Below, in pieces: positions 1 to 9,478 of a DNA stretch of 64,000 nt. Position numbers and translations under genes: made by a program. The DNA lies in the NCBI RefSeq assembly GCF_003049525.1, contig NZ_PYWL01000001.1, positions 806,001 through 870,000 on the forward strand, written 5' to 3'. This stretch comes from Lysinibacillus fusiformis. GTDB taxonomy: Bacteria; Bacillota; Bacilli; Bacillales_A; Planococcaceae. The notes below the pieces were generated by a model. It saw only the letters and a program-made list of their open reading frames with translations, was not told where the DNA came from and did not search any database. The first letter of the stretch is position 1, and every line of letters starts with the position of its first letter.

Positions 1-1
1 T

Positions 2-1936
2 GTTCAAGTGGCTGGTGCACCGCCTTTAACCGTACCGAAAGCCTCAATTTTCTTAGATGAAAATGAGAACCAAATTGGAGACCACTTTACAAATCAGAGA
101 CGTTATTGGGTTGGTCTCGATGAGATGTCACCTTTTTTAAAAGAAGCAGTAGTAGCTGTTGAAGATAAAGATTTTTATAAACATGGTGGCTTTGACTATT
201 CACGTATTGCTGGTGCGATTTTAGTGGATATTAAAGCTGGAGGAAAGGTACAAGGAGCTAGTACAATTACCCAGCAATATGCGCGTAACCTTTATCTTTC
301 TCATGAGAAATCTTGGACACGTAAATTAAATGAAGCTCTGTATGCTTATAGATTAGAAGTTTTTTATGATAAGGATGAAATATTAGAAGGTTATTTAAAT
401 ACGGTTTATTACGGTCATGGCATGTACGGGGTTGAAGCGGCCAGTCGATTTTACTTTGGCAAGTCTGCTCGTGATTTAACGCTTGCAGAGGCAGCCATGT
501 TAACCGGTGTACCAAAGGGTCCAAGTATCTATTCGCCAATTGCTAATTTGGACAAAGCTACAAATCGCCAACATGTTATTTTAAAGCTTATGGCAGATCA
601 AGGAGCTATTTCACAAGAAGAAAAAACACGTGCAGAAAATGAACAACTTGTATTGAAAAATGACAGTTGGGTAGCAACCAAATCTGTTGCCCCTTATTTC
701 CTAGATGTTGCTTGGCAAGAAGCGAGTGAAATTTTAAAATCAAAAAATTTGGATATTAGTGAGGGTGGCTGGACGATTCAAACGACCTTGAATCTTGAAC
801 ATCAAAAAGCAGCCGAGGAAGCAGTGGCAAAAAACATGCCTGCTGATGATCTTCAAACAGCCTTTGTTAGTATGGAATCTAAAACAGGTGCTGTAACAGC
901 ATTAGTAGGTGGTCGTGACTATGCAGTAAGTTCATTTAACCGTGTGACACAGGCAAAACGTCAGCCAGGGTCTACCATCAAGCCTATTTTATATGCGGCG
1001 GCTTTAGAAAATGGGTACACTCCGCTTACTTTTTTAGATGTAGGTGAAACAACTTTTACCTATGATAATGGACGAGGGACGTATGCCCCTAAAAACGTAA
1101 ATGGGCAGTTTGCTGATCACGATATGACTATGGCGCAAGCTATTGCTATCTCGGATAATATTTATGCTGTAAAGACTTTAGAAGACATTGGCTTCAAGGA
1201 ATTTCACGATATGGCGAACCGTTTTAATGTAGGCATTGGTGCAAAGGATAATTTATCAATTGCACTTGGCACGATCGAAACTACGCTTTATGAAATGACA
1301 AATGCTTATAATGTTTTAGCATCACAAGGGCAGCAAATGACTCCGACGGCAATTGTATCCATAAAAAATGCTAATGGAGACGTCATTTATGAAAACAAAG
1401 GTGTGACGAAAAAAACGGAGACAGCTATTTCCAAAGAGAATGCATTTATCTTAACAGAAATGATGACAGGTATTTTCGACCCAGTTTTCAGCGATTATTC
1501 ACCTGCAACTGGAATAAGCATTCGCTCACGCATGACCCATACTTATGCAGCAAAATCAGGGTCTACCAATAGTGACCAGTGGCTTATCGGTTTTACACCA
1601 AGTCTAACTGCTGGTGTCTGGAACGGCTATGACCAAGGGAAAAACCTAACGACAAAAGAAGATACTGCAGCGACAAAGCAAATATGGATAGACTTTATGG
1701 AGACTGTTAATAAAGGGACAAAAAATGAAGATTTCAAAAAGCCAAAAGCTGTTGAAGGTGTTGTTATCGATATCGAAACAGGTAAATTAGCGACTGACGC
1801 TTGTCCAAAACAACGACTTGTCTATATGGAATCTAAGGATGTACCAACTGAGAAATGTACGAACTTTGACATTCTTGACAGTAATACATGGGGAGAATTT
1901 TGGAATATGCTACCGTTCTCCATATTTAAAGACTAA
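2..1936 (+). CDS. pbpG: Class A penicillin-binding protein, PBP2c/2d type (5' partial)
   Basis: This bifunctional peptidoglycan synthase polymerises lipid II and cross-links stem peptides outside the membrane. The reading frame is open to the left edge, so the cytoplasmic tail and membrane anchor lie outside the window. Numbering from the GTG at base 8, the glycosyltransferase motifs are EDKDFYKHGGFD (51-63, catalytic Glu52), GASTITQQ (83-90) and RKLNEA (105-110). The transpeptidase has SxxK at Ser322-Lys325, SDN at 382-384 and KSGS at 516-519, so both active sites look intact. The neighbours ywhD and ywhB match the B. subtilis pbpG neighbourhood, which is why I prefer pbpG over pbpF. A structured hairpin follows about 100 bases after the stop. 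Confidence 0.88.
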   Translation, partial: VQVAGAPPLTVPKASIFLDENENQIGDHFTNQRRYWVGLDEMSPFLKEAVVAVEDKDFYKHGGFDYSRIAGAILVDIKAGGKVQGASTITQQYARNLYLSHEKSWTRKLNEALYAYRLEVFYDKDEILEGYLNTVYYGHGMYGVEAASRFYFGKSARDLTLAEAAMLTGVPKGPSIYSPIANLDKATNRQHVILKLMADQGAISQEEKTRAENEQLVLKNDSWVATKSVAPYFLDVAWQEASEILKSKNLDISEGGWTIQTTLNLEHQKAAEEAVAKNMPADDLQTAFVSMESKTGAVTALVGGRDYAVSSFNRVTQAKRQPGSTIKPILYAAALENGYTPLTFLDVGETTFTYDNGRGTYAPKNVNGQFADHDMTMAQAIAISDNIYAVKTLEDIGFKEFHDMANRFNVGIGAKDNLSIALGTIETTLYEMTNAYNVLASQGQQMTPTAIVSIKNANGDVIYENKGVTKKTETAISKENAFILTEMMTGIFDPVFSDYSPATGISIRSRMTHTYAAKSGSTNSDQWLIGFTPSLTAGVWNGYDQGKNLTTKEDTAATKQIWIDFMETVNKGTKNEDFKKPKAVEGVVIDIETGKLATDACPKQRLVYMESKDVPTEKCTNFDILDSNTWGEFWNMLPFSIFKD

Positions 1937-2032
1937 AAAATAAACAAACAATCATCCGGAAACCTTTTTAAGCCTAATACGTTTTAAGTTATGAAGGCTC
2001 TCGACAAAGTAACAGATAGATATACGAAAAAT

Positions 2033-2087
2033 AAGAAAAGCTTTCTCTTCCCCGGAGACGTGTCCGTGGGAACAGAAAGCTTTTCTT
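2033..2087. terminator. Bidirectional terminator-like long hairpin
   Basis: A perfect 14-bp inverted repeat (2033-2046 with 2074-2087) closes a 27-base loop that itself contains a small GC-rich hairpin. A-rich sequence flanks the left arm and a T-run follows the right arm. It lies between convergent pbpG and ywhD and could end both transcripts. The rest of 1937-2292 holds only short ORFs without ribosome binding sites. Confidence 0.65.
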
Positions 2088-2292
2088 TTTATGGTTTGCG
2101 AAGTATGAGCATCATGGGGCATTTGGCTTGGGTTGTTCAAATGCCGCATAGCGCTCATAACTTTCGCGAAACCAAGTGTCCTAGCTTACTAAAATGTAAG
2201 CTCTGCCTCAAGTTTACTTTGTTTCAAACTCACTTTCAACCTAATATCGAAAACGATTGCAAAATGTCACAGTTTGTTCAATCATTAAAGGT

Positions 2293-2811
2293 CTATTCGA
2301 CAAATAAGTCTTGACGCAATTGCTCGCTACTTCGCTCCCACAGGTCTGGATTAAGTTGTTCTAGGAAAGCAGCTAACACTTTTTTAGACGGCGTATCCAT
2401 ATGCTCTACGATAATATGACGTTTCATGGATTTATCCATTTTATTCACATGATCAGCCAAAATTTTATAGCCACGGCGTTTTTCACGGTTCACTACCATT
2501 TCACAAGCTGTTATTCCCGCATAGTAAGGTCCATCCTCTTTATGATCGATTGTCACCCATACTAGCCAATATGGCTTTCCACCCTCTGAATCAGCACGAT
2601 TCGTTGTAAATTTAATTCCGCGTTCCACATCGCTACGTGCATGCATAGCACCAATCTCAACAGATGCTGTTCCCTCTTCCACATCTAAAATGACTGGCGA
2701 TACATTTTCTAACGAAAGCGAGCCAATCCCAAAACCCTTATGTCCATCAGTTGGATCATTTTTTATAATCGTAAAGCCCATTTTTTGTTTTGGTTTTTCT
2801 TCATTTGCCAT
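2293..2811 (-). CDS. ywhD: YwhD family protein
   Basis: The 172-residue cytoplasmic protein matches the YwhD family of Bacilli by length, by its opening (MANEEKPKQKMGFTIIKND) and by its position between pbpG and ywhB. The family has no established biochemical role, and I see no signal peptide or membrane segment. The ATG is preceded by a GGAGGG ribosome binding site about nine bases upstream. It runs convergently to pbpG and divergently from ywhB. Identity is confident; function is unknown. Confidence 0.85.
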   Translation of the reverse strand: MANEEKPKQKMGFTIIKNDPTDGHKGFGIGSLSLENVSPVILDVEEGTASVEIGAMHARSDVERGIKFTTNRADSEGGKPYWLVWVTIDHKEDGPYYAGITACEMVVNREKRRGYKILADHVNKMDKSMKRHIIVEHMDTPSKKVLAAFLEQLNPDLWERSSEQLRQDLFVE

Positions 2812-2956
2812 ACTTAAATACCCTCCATTCTGCTATTATAAAAGGAAGCATATTGCCACAATTATCATGGCACGTATGCCTCAACGCAAGTAAGAAGTTT
2901 ATACTACTTTCTTATAAACTAACTATACAACATTATTCTATAAAGGAGGCAATATT

Positions 2957-3142
2957 ATGCCATACGTAACAGTTAAAATGCTTGAAGGTCGTACAGAGGA
3001 ACAAAAACGCGCCCTTGTAAAAGAAGTAACAGAAGCCGTTTCACGCACAGTGAATGCACCTGCAGAAAATGTAACAGTTTTTATTGAAGAAATGTCTAAA
3101 AACCATTACGGCGTTGCTGGCGTTCGTTTGAGTGATAAATAA
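2957..3142 (+). CDS. ywhB: 4-oxalocrotonate tautomerase family enzyme
   Basis: This 61-residue protein belongs to the 4-oxalocrotonate tautomerase superfamily, in which the N-terminal proline exposed after Met removal acts as the general base for keto-enol tautomerisation. Pro2 follows the initiator Met, and the rest (PYVTVKMLEGRTEEQKR, then VFIEEM and HYGVAGVR) follows B. subtilis YwhB. Family members work as small homo-oligomers; the natural substrate of YwhB is not known. A strong AAAGGAGG site precedes the ATG, and a terminator follows at 3151-3183, so it is probably monocistronic. Confidence 0.9.
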   Translation: MPYVTVKMLEGRTEEQKRALVKEVTEAVSRTVNAPAENVTVFIEEMSKNHYGVAGVRLSDK

Positions 3143-3150
3143 ATTGAACT

Positions 3151-3183
3151 TGGGTAGAGCCGCCTAACGCTCTACCCATTTTT
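3151..3183 (+). terminator. Rho-independent terminator of ywhB
   Basis: A 10-bp stem (3151-3160 with 3169-3178), an eight-base loop and a run of five T. Confidence 0.85.
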
Positions 3184-3231
3184 AAACGTTTCAGTATTTC
3201 GTTACTATTGCTAGGATGTGATCAAAGATTA

Positions 3232-3894
3232 ATGAAAAGGAATAAACTTAAACTGGCCTTACTTCTATGTGTGCTTATCATCGGCTTGTTACTAATATTT
3301 ATCACACCTATTCAAAACGTGTTGATTGCACGTATGAGTGACCAATTCAACGCAGTAGAGTACAGCACTGACGATATTAAAAGGAACAACCAACTAGATG
3401 CGGATTTTGAGTTCGAAGCCGTGCAATCACTGTCCATCGCCGAGGTTCTCCAAGCGCAAATAAAGGCTAGCAAAATGCCTGTTATCGGCAGTATTGCCGT
3501 GCCTAGTGTCCATATGCAGCTTCCTATTTTAAAGGGAGTAGGTAATGCTGTTCTTGCTATTGGAGCGGGTACGATGAAGCCTAATCAGCAGCTCGGTCAA
3601 GGAAACTATGCTTTGGCAGGTCATTATTTTGAAGAGAAAGATATTTTATTCAGTCCCCTCTATCAAGCACAAATTGGCGATATTATTTATGTCACAGACA
3701 TGAGTAATGTGTACGAGTATCAATTAGCGACTAAAAAAATCATTGCAGCAACAGATGTTTACATCGTGGATGATATCCCCAATCAGACGACGTTAACCTT
3801 AATTACCTGCGCGGAAAAAGGCTCCAAACGACTCGCCTTACAAGCAGATTTTGTGCAAAGCTATTCTTTAGAAAATGCCAAAGGAACCTTTTAA
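3232..3894 (+). CDS. srtA: Class A-like sortase
   Basis: This membrane-bound transpeptidase cleaves LPxTG-type sorting signals and joins surface proteins to the cell wall. From the ATG at 3232 (220 residues) there is a basic N-terminus, one membrane segment (about 7-26) and a sortase domain. The catalytic residues are His131 in LAGHYF, Cys193 in TLITC and Arg200 in SKRLAL. An earlier TTG at 3208 keeps the frame open, but the product would lack the usual basic start; the ribosome binding site for 3232 is weak (AGGATG at some distance). It is convergent with the giant wall-anchored protein at 3938-9106, a plausible substrate. Confidence 0.85.
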   Translation: MKRNKLKLALLLCVLIIGLLLIFITPIQNVLIARMSDQFNAVEYSTDDIKRNNQLDADFEFEAVQSLSIAEVLQAQIKASKMPVIGSIAVPSVHMQLPILKGVGNAVLAIGAGTMKPNQQLGQGNYALAGHYFEEKDILFSPLYQAQIGDIIYVTDMSNVYEYQLATKKIIAATDVYIVDDIPNQTTLTLITCAEKGSKRLALQADFVQSYSLENAKGTF

Positions 3895-3901
3895 ATCACA
3901 C

Positions 3902-3935
3902 AAAAAGCGCCATCCCTAAAAGATGGCGCTTTTTT
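3902..3935. terminator. Bidirectional terminator between sortase and adhesin
   Basis: A 13-bp stem (3902-3914 with 3922-3934) with an A-run on the left and a T-run on the right serves both convergent genes. Confidence 0.88.
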
Positions 3936-3937
3936 GA

Positions 3938-6900
3938 TTATATCTCTGTTGTACGGCGACGCATGAACCATATTGACCCAGCTACAAGAAGTAAGCCAAC
4001 AAATACAAGAGCTGTTTGATTGGCTCCATCTGTTTGTGGTAATTTACCTTGTGCTCTTAGCTGTGCTTCTAAGCGCTCTGCATCCGCTTTGATTTTATTA
4101 ATATCAATAGCTTGAGCCACCTCAGTCTGCTCATCTTTTGATAGTTTACTATATTTTTTCAGGAAATCTTTATAAGCATCCAACGTATCTTTAGTTACGT
4201 TTGATGGATTATACGGTGGTAATTGTTTCCCTTGATCAATAACATTTTGTACTGATGTGCCACCATTACCAGGAGTTGTAGGTTTGTTAGTATCTGGTTT
4301 TGGTTTATTTGGTTCAACTGGTTTGTTTGGATCTGGATTTGGTTTATTAGGACCAACTGGTTTCCCAGGATCCGGATTTGGTTTGTTTGGATCAACTGGC
4401 TTCTCTGGATCCGGATTTGGTTTGTTTGGATCAATCGGCTTCTCTGGATCTGGATTTGGTTTGTTTGGATCAACCGGCTGCCCTGGCTCTGATGTGGGAT
4501 TATCAGGATCAGTTGGATTTGTTACAGGTGGTGTAGGCTGAATTTTAGCCTCACACGTATTACCTACTGTTACTGTACCAAGGATTGTAATACCATTCTC
4601 TTTGACAATATATTTACCAGGCCTAATTAATGAATTACTTATAGTAATTTGACCTATATTATTTGTTGTAAATTCTGTTGAACCATTCTCTTCTATTACT
4701 ACACCAGCTTCATCTGTGAATGTTACTTTGACACCTTCACGAGGCTGACCATACATATTGTTAATCGTTAATGTAAAGTTTGGACACGCAGGGGCAATTG
4801 ATAAGTCTACTTTACAAATTTGTTTGTAAGAAACTACAATTTCTCCTAAATAAACTTTATTGTCATAAACGTCATACTTACCTGCGGGTACATCTTTAGA
4901 AACAAATGTCATACTACCATCCGCTTCTAGAACTGTTGAAATAACGTTACCTTGTTTATCTTTAATAACAACGTCTTTCCCCGCCTTAATTAGGACATTA
5001 TTTTCATCCTTTAACTCTACTGTAAAGCGCTCGCAGGCTGGTGTTTGTTGAACTTCTGCTTGGCAATTAATATTGCTGGAGAATTCCCCAATTTTATTGC
5101 CATCCTTATCAAATACACTATAAACACCTGGCTCTAAATCTTTTAATTCTACTTTACCGTCTTTTGTTTCTTCAGTAGCTACCGTTTTGCCATCTAAATC
5201 TTTAATCGTTACTTTCGTTTTATCTTCTATTAATTTTCCATCAACATCTTTGATCGTTAGTTCGAACGTTTCACATTTTGGTGCTTGTATAATTGTAAAT
5301 TCATAACCACAGTTTTTCTTGTATGTCAGTGTAACTGTACCCAAAAATTGGTTACCCTCGTATATTGTGTATTCACCTGGTTTTACACCAGTAATAGGAT
5401 CATTTGAATGAACAATAAACTTACCTACTGCGTCAGGAGATACCTTTGTCACTACTGTAGTCCCTTGTTTTAATGTTAATTCTAAAATATTTGTACGAAT
5501 ATTACCTTGACCATCTTTCACTACAATTGTGTAGTTTTCACATTTTGGCACTGGTTGAACTACAGCTTTACATCCACCATCATATTTCACTGTTACCTTT
5601 CCTAATTCACCTTCAACTGAATGAGTTACTGTATACTCACCAGCAGTAAAATAATTAGGTAATGTCACTTTGCCATTTGTTACTTTGTATGGTGCTGTTT
5701 CTGTACCATTGGGATCCTTTAATGTAACTGTACCTGTAGTAATGGAATGACCATCAATATCCTTAATTGCTATTTCGAATTGTGTACAACTACCACCAAC
5801 TATTGGTGTCGTATTTACAATTTTTGTTATTAAGTCTGGCTGCTTATTTAGTGTCGTGTTTTCATCTAACTTAAATTTAAAATCAGACATTTTAGTATAA
5901 CCAGTTGGTGGTGCTACTTCACGGATGAGATAGTCATTGTACGGCACATTTTCAAATGTGAATTCACCATTTGCATCTGTAGTAGCTGTTTGTATGATAT
6001 ATTCATTTGGTTTTGCAGTTTTTTTAATTAGTTGGAATTCAACACCAGCTAAATTTTCTTTAAATTGACCTGTAGCTGAATCGATGCCAATTTTTTTGAA
6101 TTTGGCACTGCCTCGTGTTGACGAAAAATCTGATTCAGAGCTACTAAAGCTAAATTTACCCTTATAGTCACTCTCAGTTTTTTGATTAGCCTTTGTTTGC
6201 CCCGTATAATGCAATGTTGCTGTATTTTCTAATGCATCACCGATTTGGCCAAAGCCTATTGTTTTATACTGTACTTGATACCCTTTTCGATTTAAATCAG
6301 GGAATTCGAGGCTAAAGCCACCTTGAGTATCAAACTTGACAGTTACCCCTAATTGCAGAGGTGTTTTCCAGGTAGATCCATTTTGAATACCTGTTTTAGA
6401 TACTGTGTATGGTGCTAATAGAATACTACTTTCCAATAACATTAAATTATTACCTGGTAAATCTGTTAAGATGACATTTTGACCTAAATCAGAATGAGAT
6501 TTATTCACATCCAATGTCCAAGTAATTGTTTCTTTACTCGCGTTTTGTTGTGGTTTATTTTTTGTCACTAAATTGTTCGCTACATTCTCATCAATTTTTA
6601 CTGGCGTTGATTCCAGCGTAAATTCTTGCGTACCTTTTGTTTTAAATGTGGCATCATTCGTATATACATTCCCTCTATCAGTAGACGTATCAGAACCAAT
6701 ACCTAAAATATGATCGTCATCCATTGTGTTATAACGAACAACATATGCTTGGTAGTTTATGTCTCCTGATAAGGAATCACTGAATGTTAATGTAAAGCCT
6801 TTATCTGTTTCCGCTGAAATTGTGTAATTATTCGAGTCAATCGGTGTAGTACCAATAGTTCCGCCTGTATCACTACCACCTAAATTAGTTAAAGGTAACA

Positions 6901-9106
6901 CTTCAATTGTTCCCGGTAAATACTTATGTCCCACACCAACTGTATCAATTAAAATAGCTCCATTAATATCCTTTTTATTGATATTCACTTTTACATCCCA
7001 TGTAAATTGCTGCGTGGAGTAGTTGAACGTTCCCGATTTACTGCCATTATTAACAGTAGTTGATTGTGGAATATAGCTCGCAGAAGCTGATTTTTCATAT
7101 AATTTACCGCCACTTGTCCACTCTGTAGCAGCTGTATTTCCATACCCTTGCTTTTGTACAGTACCCTCATCACCAATTGCGAAGCTCGTTTGATAAGTGA
7201 TAGTTGATGTACTACCTGCTGGTACGTTAATACCTGAAATTGTAAAGCCTTTTTTCTTATCTCCGGCAATTAGAGTATAAGAAGTTGCTATACCATTAAG
7301 CTTTACAGTGTTATCTATTAACTCATGCACCCCATCTGCAGCACCGGCTGTAAATGTATCTGTTAGTGTTAGGTTGTTAATTGGTTTAGTTGGATTATCA
7401 GATACAATGTTGATTGTCCATGTAATTACTTTTTTATCAAAATCAACTGTATATGATTTTTGTAATAGGTTTTCAGTAAGTACATAGTTTATATTCTTCT
7501 CTTTACCTGAACCGCTTGTCACACTATTATTAAACGGCCCTGCTTCATGTTCATAAAAATCCTGTTTACTATATTTCGCATCATACACAATTGTATAGGC
7601 ATCTGAAATATCGTTATCAAAGGTTAATGTAAAGCTTTTAGCATTTCCAGTTGTAGGATTAATAGTAAATCCATTTGTTACTCTATTAGCTTCCGAAACT
7701 GTTGTCGCCACATTGCCAGCTGCATCATTCATTTTATAAACCTTAATGCTTGATGCATCGATTTCGTGAGGACCTTTAATTGTATCTATAACATATGCAT
7801 CAGTTTGATCGATACTTAACAAATTATGATTGTAATCAATATGCCACTTTGTTTCGTAGTTTGTATTTTTATCTAACTTTTTATCTAGCGCTTTTCCATA
7901 CGTAATGGTGTGCGTTGCCGTATTAGAAGATTCTATTTGTCCATCATTAGTAAATAGTACCTTGTTATTAAAGTTAACTACACCATCACGTTTATCCGCC
8001 TCTAATGTTACAGACGTTTTATACGTAATTTTATAGGCATACTTACCAGTCAGCGTACTTTCAATATCGCTCCAACTACCATTTGTCAGAACAATGTTTT
8101 CTGTACTTGTTCTCACACCATTAAGACCGACCTCATATTGATAAACATTTACGGAATTAGCCATAATTTCATGTGATGTTGGCTCGTCTGTTAAAGTTGG
8201 ATTACTTAATAATTTACCTGCTTCATTAACCCATACCTGCCATTCCATCTCATGGTTACCATTTGCTGCAGGTGTAGGAGTCCCTAGTTTCTCCTTACTT
8301 ACCTTTTTGTGGCTCGTTGAAGGTAAAAAAGTAAATTTAACTTTAATTATCTCACTACCGCCTGTGGCTGCAGGAATTTCCAGATCCTGCTCAATGTCGT
8401 CAGAAAGGTTATTAAAACCAGAATTGAATGTAATGGTTAAATCCTCTGGTTGAGAGCTTCCTGAGCCGGGCTCCATACCACTTAACTCTACACGAACTTT
8501 ATTATCCGTAGTTACATAATTATATGTGATACCGTTTACTGTTTTGCTACCGGCGAATGCCCCGTCAAAATCAATTAACGACTGCGGCAATTGGAATTCA
8601 AACCAACTCCCGTCTCCCCAAGCTTCTGCTTGACTATCTTGCATTGGCACGGAAAATTTAACCGTGAAATTAGCTGTTGTATTTGGATCTAACTCTGTAC
8701 CAAATTCACCTGCTCCAACTGTTTTTTCACCTATTTTCATTACAAATGATAATAGTGAAGCTGGAATTTCTTGAGGAACCAATGGTGAATTATCCACTGG
8801 CAATGTTTTAGCGGGTTCATCATCCACTTTTTCTTCTTCAGGAGCTTGGCCCTCAGGATCTTGCTCCTTGTTTTCATTTTCTTGCGGTGTTGTAGAAAGC
8901 TCTTCTTCACCTATGTTATCTTCTGAAAAATCTGTGTCATCGCTCACTGGTGTAGATGGATTTTTTTCCATTTCATCATCCGAACCATTGTCATTCACGA
9001 CTGGTGGTGTCGAAAGGTCTTCAGATGCAAATACTGACAGTGGGCTGAGTAGTGTTTGGAACACTAACAACATGGTCAGCATAGCAATGTTCAATTTTTT
9101 TCTCAT
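3938..9106 (-). CDS. Giant cell-wall-anchored collagen-adhesin-like surface protein
   Basis: This 1722-residue surface protein starts at an ATG with a GAGGAG site. It has a signal peptide (1-27, ending SVFA), an acidic Asp/Glu/Pro linker (28-110) and a long array of collagen-adhesin-like immunoglobulin folds (about 120-1000, recurring xxTWxxxVN and tITYqt patterns). A SpaA/Cna-B domain follows (about 1003-1100, VEFQLIKKT and YLIREVAPPTGY), then five repeats of about 82 residues each bracketed by cysteines (about 1105-1520). The end has a 13-residue Pro-rich repeat, a helical stalk and a sorting signal: LPQTD at 1689-1693, a hydrophobic segment and a basic tail. The fifth motif residue is Asp rather than Gly. 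It probably mediates adhesion; the ligand is unknown. Confidence 0.88.
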   Translation of the reverse strand: MRKKLNIAMLTMLLVFQTLLSPLSVFASEDLSTPPVVNDNGSDDEMEKNPSTPVSDDTDFSEDNIGEEELSTTPQENENKEQDPEGQAPEEEKVDDEPAKTLPVDNSPLVPQEIPASLLSFVMKIGEKTVGAGEFGTELDPNTTANFTVKFSVPMQDSQAEAWGDGSWFEFQLPQSLIDFDGAFAGSKTVNGITYNYVTTDNKVRVELSGMEPGSGSSQPEDLTITFNSGFNNLSDDIEQDLEIPAATGGSEIIKVKFTFLPSTSHKKVSKEKLGTPTPAANGNHEMEWQVWVNEAGKLLSNPTLTDEPTSHEIMANSVNVYQYEVGLNGVRTSTENIVLTNGSWSDIESTLTGKYAYKITYKTSVTLEADKRDGVVNFNNKVLFTNDGQIESSNTATHTITYGKALDKKLDKNTNYETKWHIDYNHNLLSIDQTDAYVIDTIKGPHEIDASSIKVYKMNDAAGNVATTVSEANRVTNGFTINPTTGNAKSFTLTFDNDISDAYTIVYDAKYSKQDFYEHEAGPFNNSVTSGSGKEKNINYVLTENLLQKSYTVDFDKKVITWTINIVSDNPTKPINNLTLTDTFTAGAADGVHELIDNTVKLNGIATSYTLIAGDKKKGFTISGINVPAGSTSTITYQTSFAIGDEGTVQKQGYGNTAATEWTSGGKLYEKSASASYIPQSTTVNNGSKSGTFNYSTQQFTWDVKVNINKKDINGAILIDTVGVGHKYLPGTIEVLPLTNLGGSDTGGTIGTTPIDSNNYTISAETDKGFTLTFSDSLSGDINYQAYVVRYNTMDDDHILGIGSDTSTDRGNVYTNDATFKTKGTQEFTLESTPVKIDENVANNLVTKNKPQQNASKETITWTLDVNKSHSDLGQNVILTDLPGNNLMLLESSILLAPYTVSKTGIQNGSTWKTPLQLGVTVKFDTQGGFSLEFPDLNRKGYQVQYKTIGFGQIGDALENTATLHYTGQTKANQKTESDYKGKFSFSSSESDFSSTRGSAKFKKIGIDSATGQFKENLAGVEFQLIKKTAKPNEYIIQTATTDANGEFTFENVPYNDYLIREVAPPTGYTKMSDFKFKLDENTTLNKQPDLITKIVNTTPIVGGSCTQFEIAIKDIDGHSITTGTVTLKDPNGTETAPYKVTNGKVTLPNYFTAGEYTVTHSVEGELGKVTVKYDGGCKAVVQPVPKCENYTIVVKDGQGNIRTNILELTLKQGTTVVTKVSPDAVGKFIVHSNDPITGVKPGEYTIYEGNQFLGTVTLTYKKNCGYEFTIIQAPKCETFELTIKDVDGKLIEDKTKVTIKDLDGKTVATEETKDGKVELKDLEPGVYSVFDKDGNKIGEFSSNINCQAEVQQTPACERFTVELKDENNVLIKAGKDVVIKDKQGNVISTVLEADGSMTFVSKDVPAGKYDVYDNKVYLGEIVVSYKQICKVDLSIAPACPNFTLTINNMYGQPREGVKVTFTDEAGVVIEENGSTEFTTNNIGQITISNSLIRPGKYIVKENGITILGTVTVGNTCEAKIQPTPPVTNPTDPDNPTSEPGQPVDPNKPNPDPEKPIDPNKPNPDPEKPVDPNKPNPDPGKPVGPNKPNPDPNKPVEPNKPKPDTNKPTTPGNGGTSVQNVIDQGKQLPPYNPSNVTKDTLDAYKDFLKKYSKLSKDEQTEVAQAIDINKIKADAERLEAQLRAQGKLPQTDGANQTALVFVGLLLVAGSIWFMRRRTTEI
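4283..4477 (-). repeat. Five 39-bp coding repeats (Pro/Asn/Asp-Lys stalk)
   Basis: Within the adhesin gene about five tandem 39-bp units encode PxxPNKPNPDPxK. They form a rigid wall-spanning stalk and could change in copy number by slippage. The boundaries are approximate. Confidence 0.8.
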
Positions 9107-9421
9107 GACACTCCTCTTTTCTAATAGATAGAGAGCTTGATTGTTTACTACGACGATAGCTTTCTTTCATTTTCAGTTAAAGCCTGCCACAAACAATGGT
9201 GTCTCTCCTCCCTGAAATTAACTTGTCATTCTTGTGAATAAAAGCCAAATTGTATCCTAACATAGGACATAGGAATTAACAAATTATAGACTTTCCTGTA
9301 TTTCATTTTAGATGCATTACTTTTGCGACGTATAAAACAACATACATCACCACCTTTTATCATTTTTGATACATTATAACTACAAGCACTGAACAGATTC
9401 TAAACAATCATCTAAACATAC
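9107..9421 (-). promoter_or_regulatory. Upstream region of the adhesin gene (no gene seen)
   Basis: No reading frame with a ribosome binding site is visible. Read on the minus strand the region contains a GCTTT...AAAGC hairpin near 9155-9182. The promoter must lie here, but I cannot place it with confidence and I recognise no riboswitch motif. Confidence 0.4.
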
Positions 9422-9462
9422 AAAAAAAACAGTAAACATCGCTCCTTTGAACGTGTTTACTG
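9422..9462 (-). terminator. Terminator of ywfO
   Basis: An 8-bp stem (9430-9437 with 9455-9462) is followed on the minus strand by eight T. Confidence 0.85.
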
Positions 9463-9478
9463 CTTTCTATTTCATATT

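Noticed and set aside
1952..2314. Overlapping ORFs on both strands between pbpG and ywhD (68 and 107 codons)
   Set aside because: They run through the terminator hairpin, have no ribosome binding sites and show no protein-like composition.
4283..4477. Possible CRISPR-like array
   Set aside because: The repeats are in-frame, contiguous, have no spacers and encode a Pro-rich stalk.
4195..4541. Low-complexity ORFs on both strands inside the adhesin gene
   Set aside because: They are frame shadows of the 39-bp Pro-rich coding repeats.
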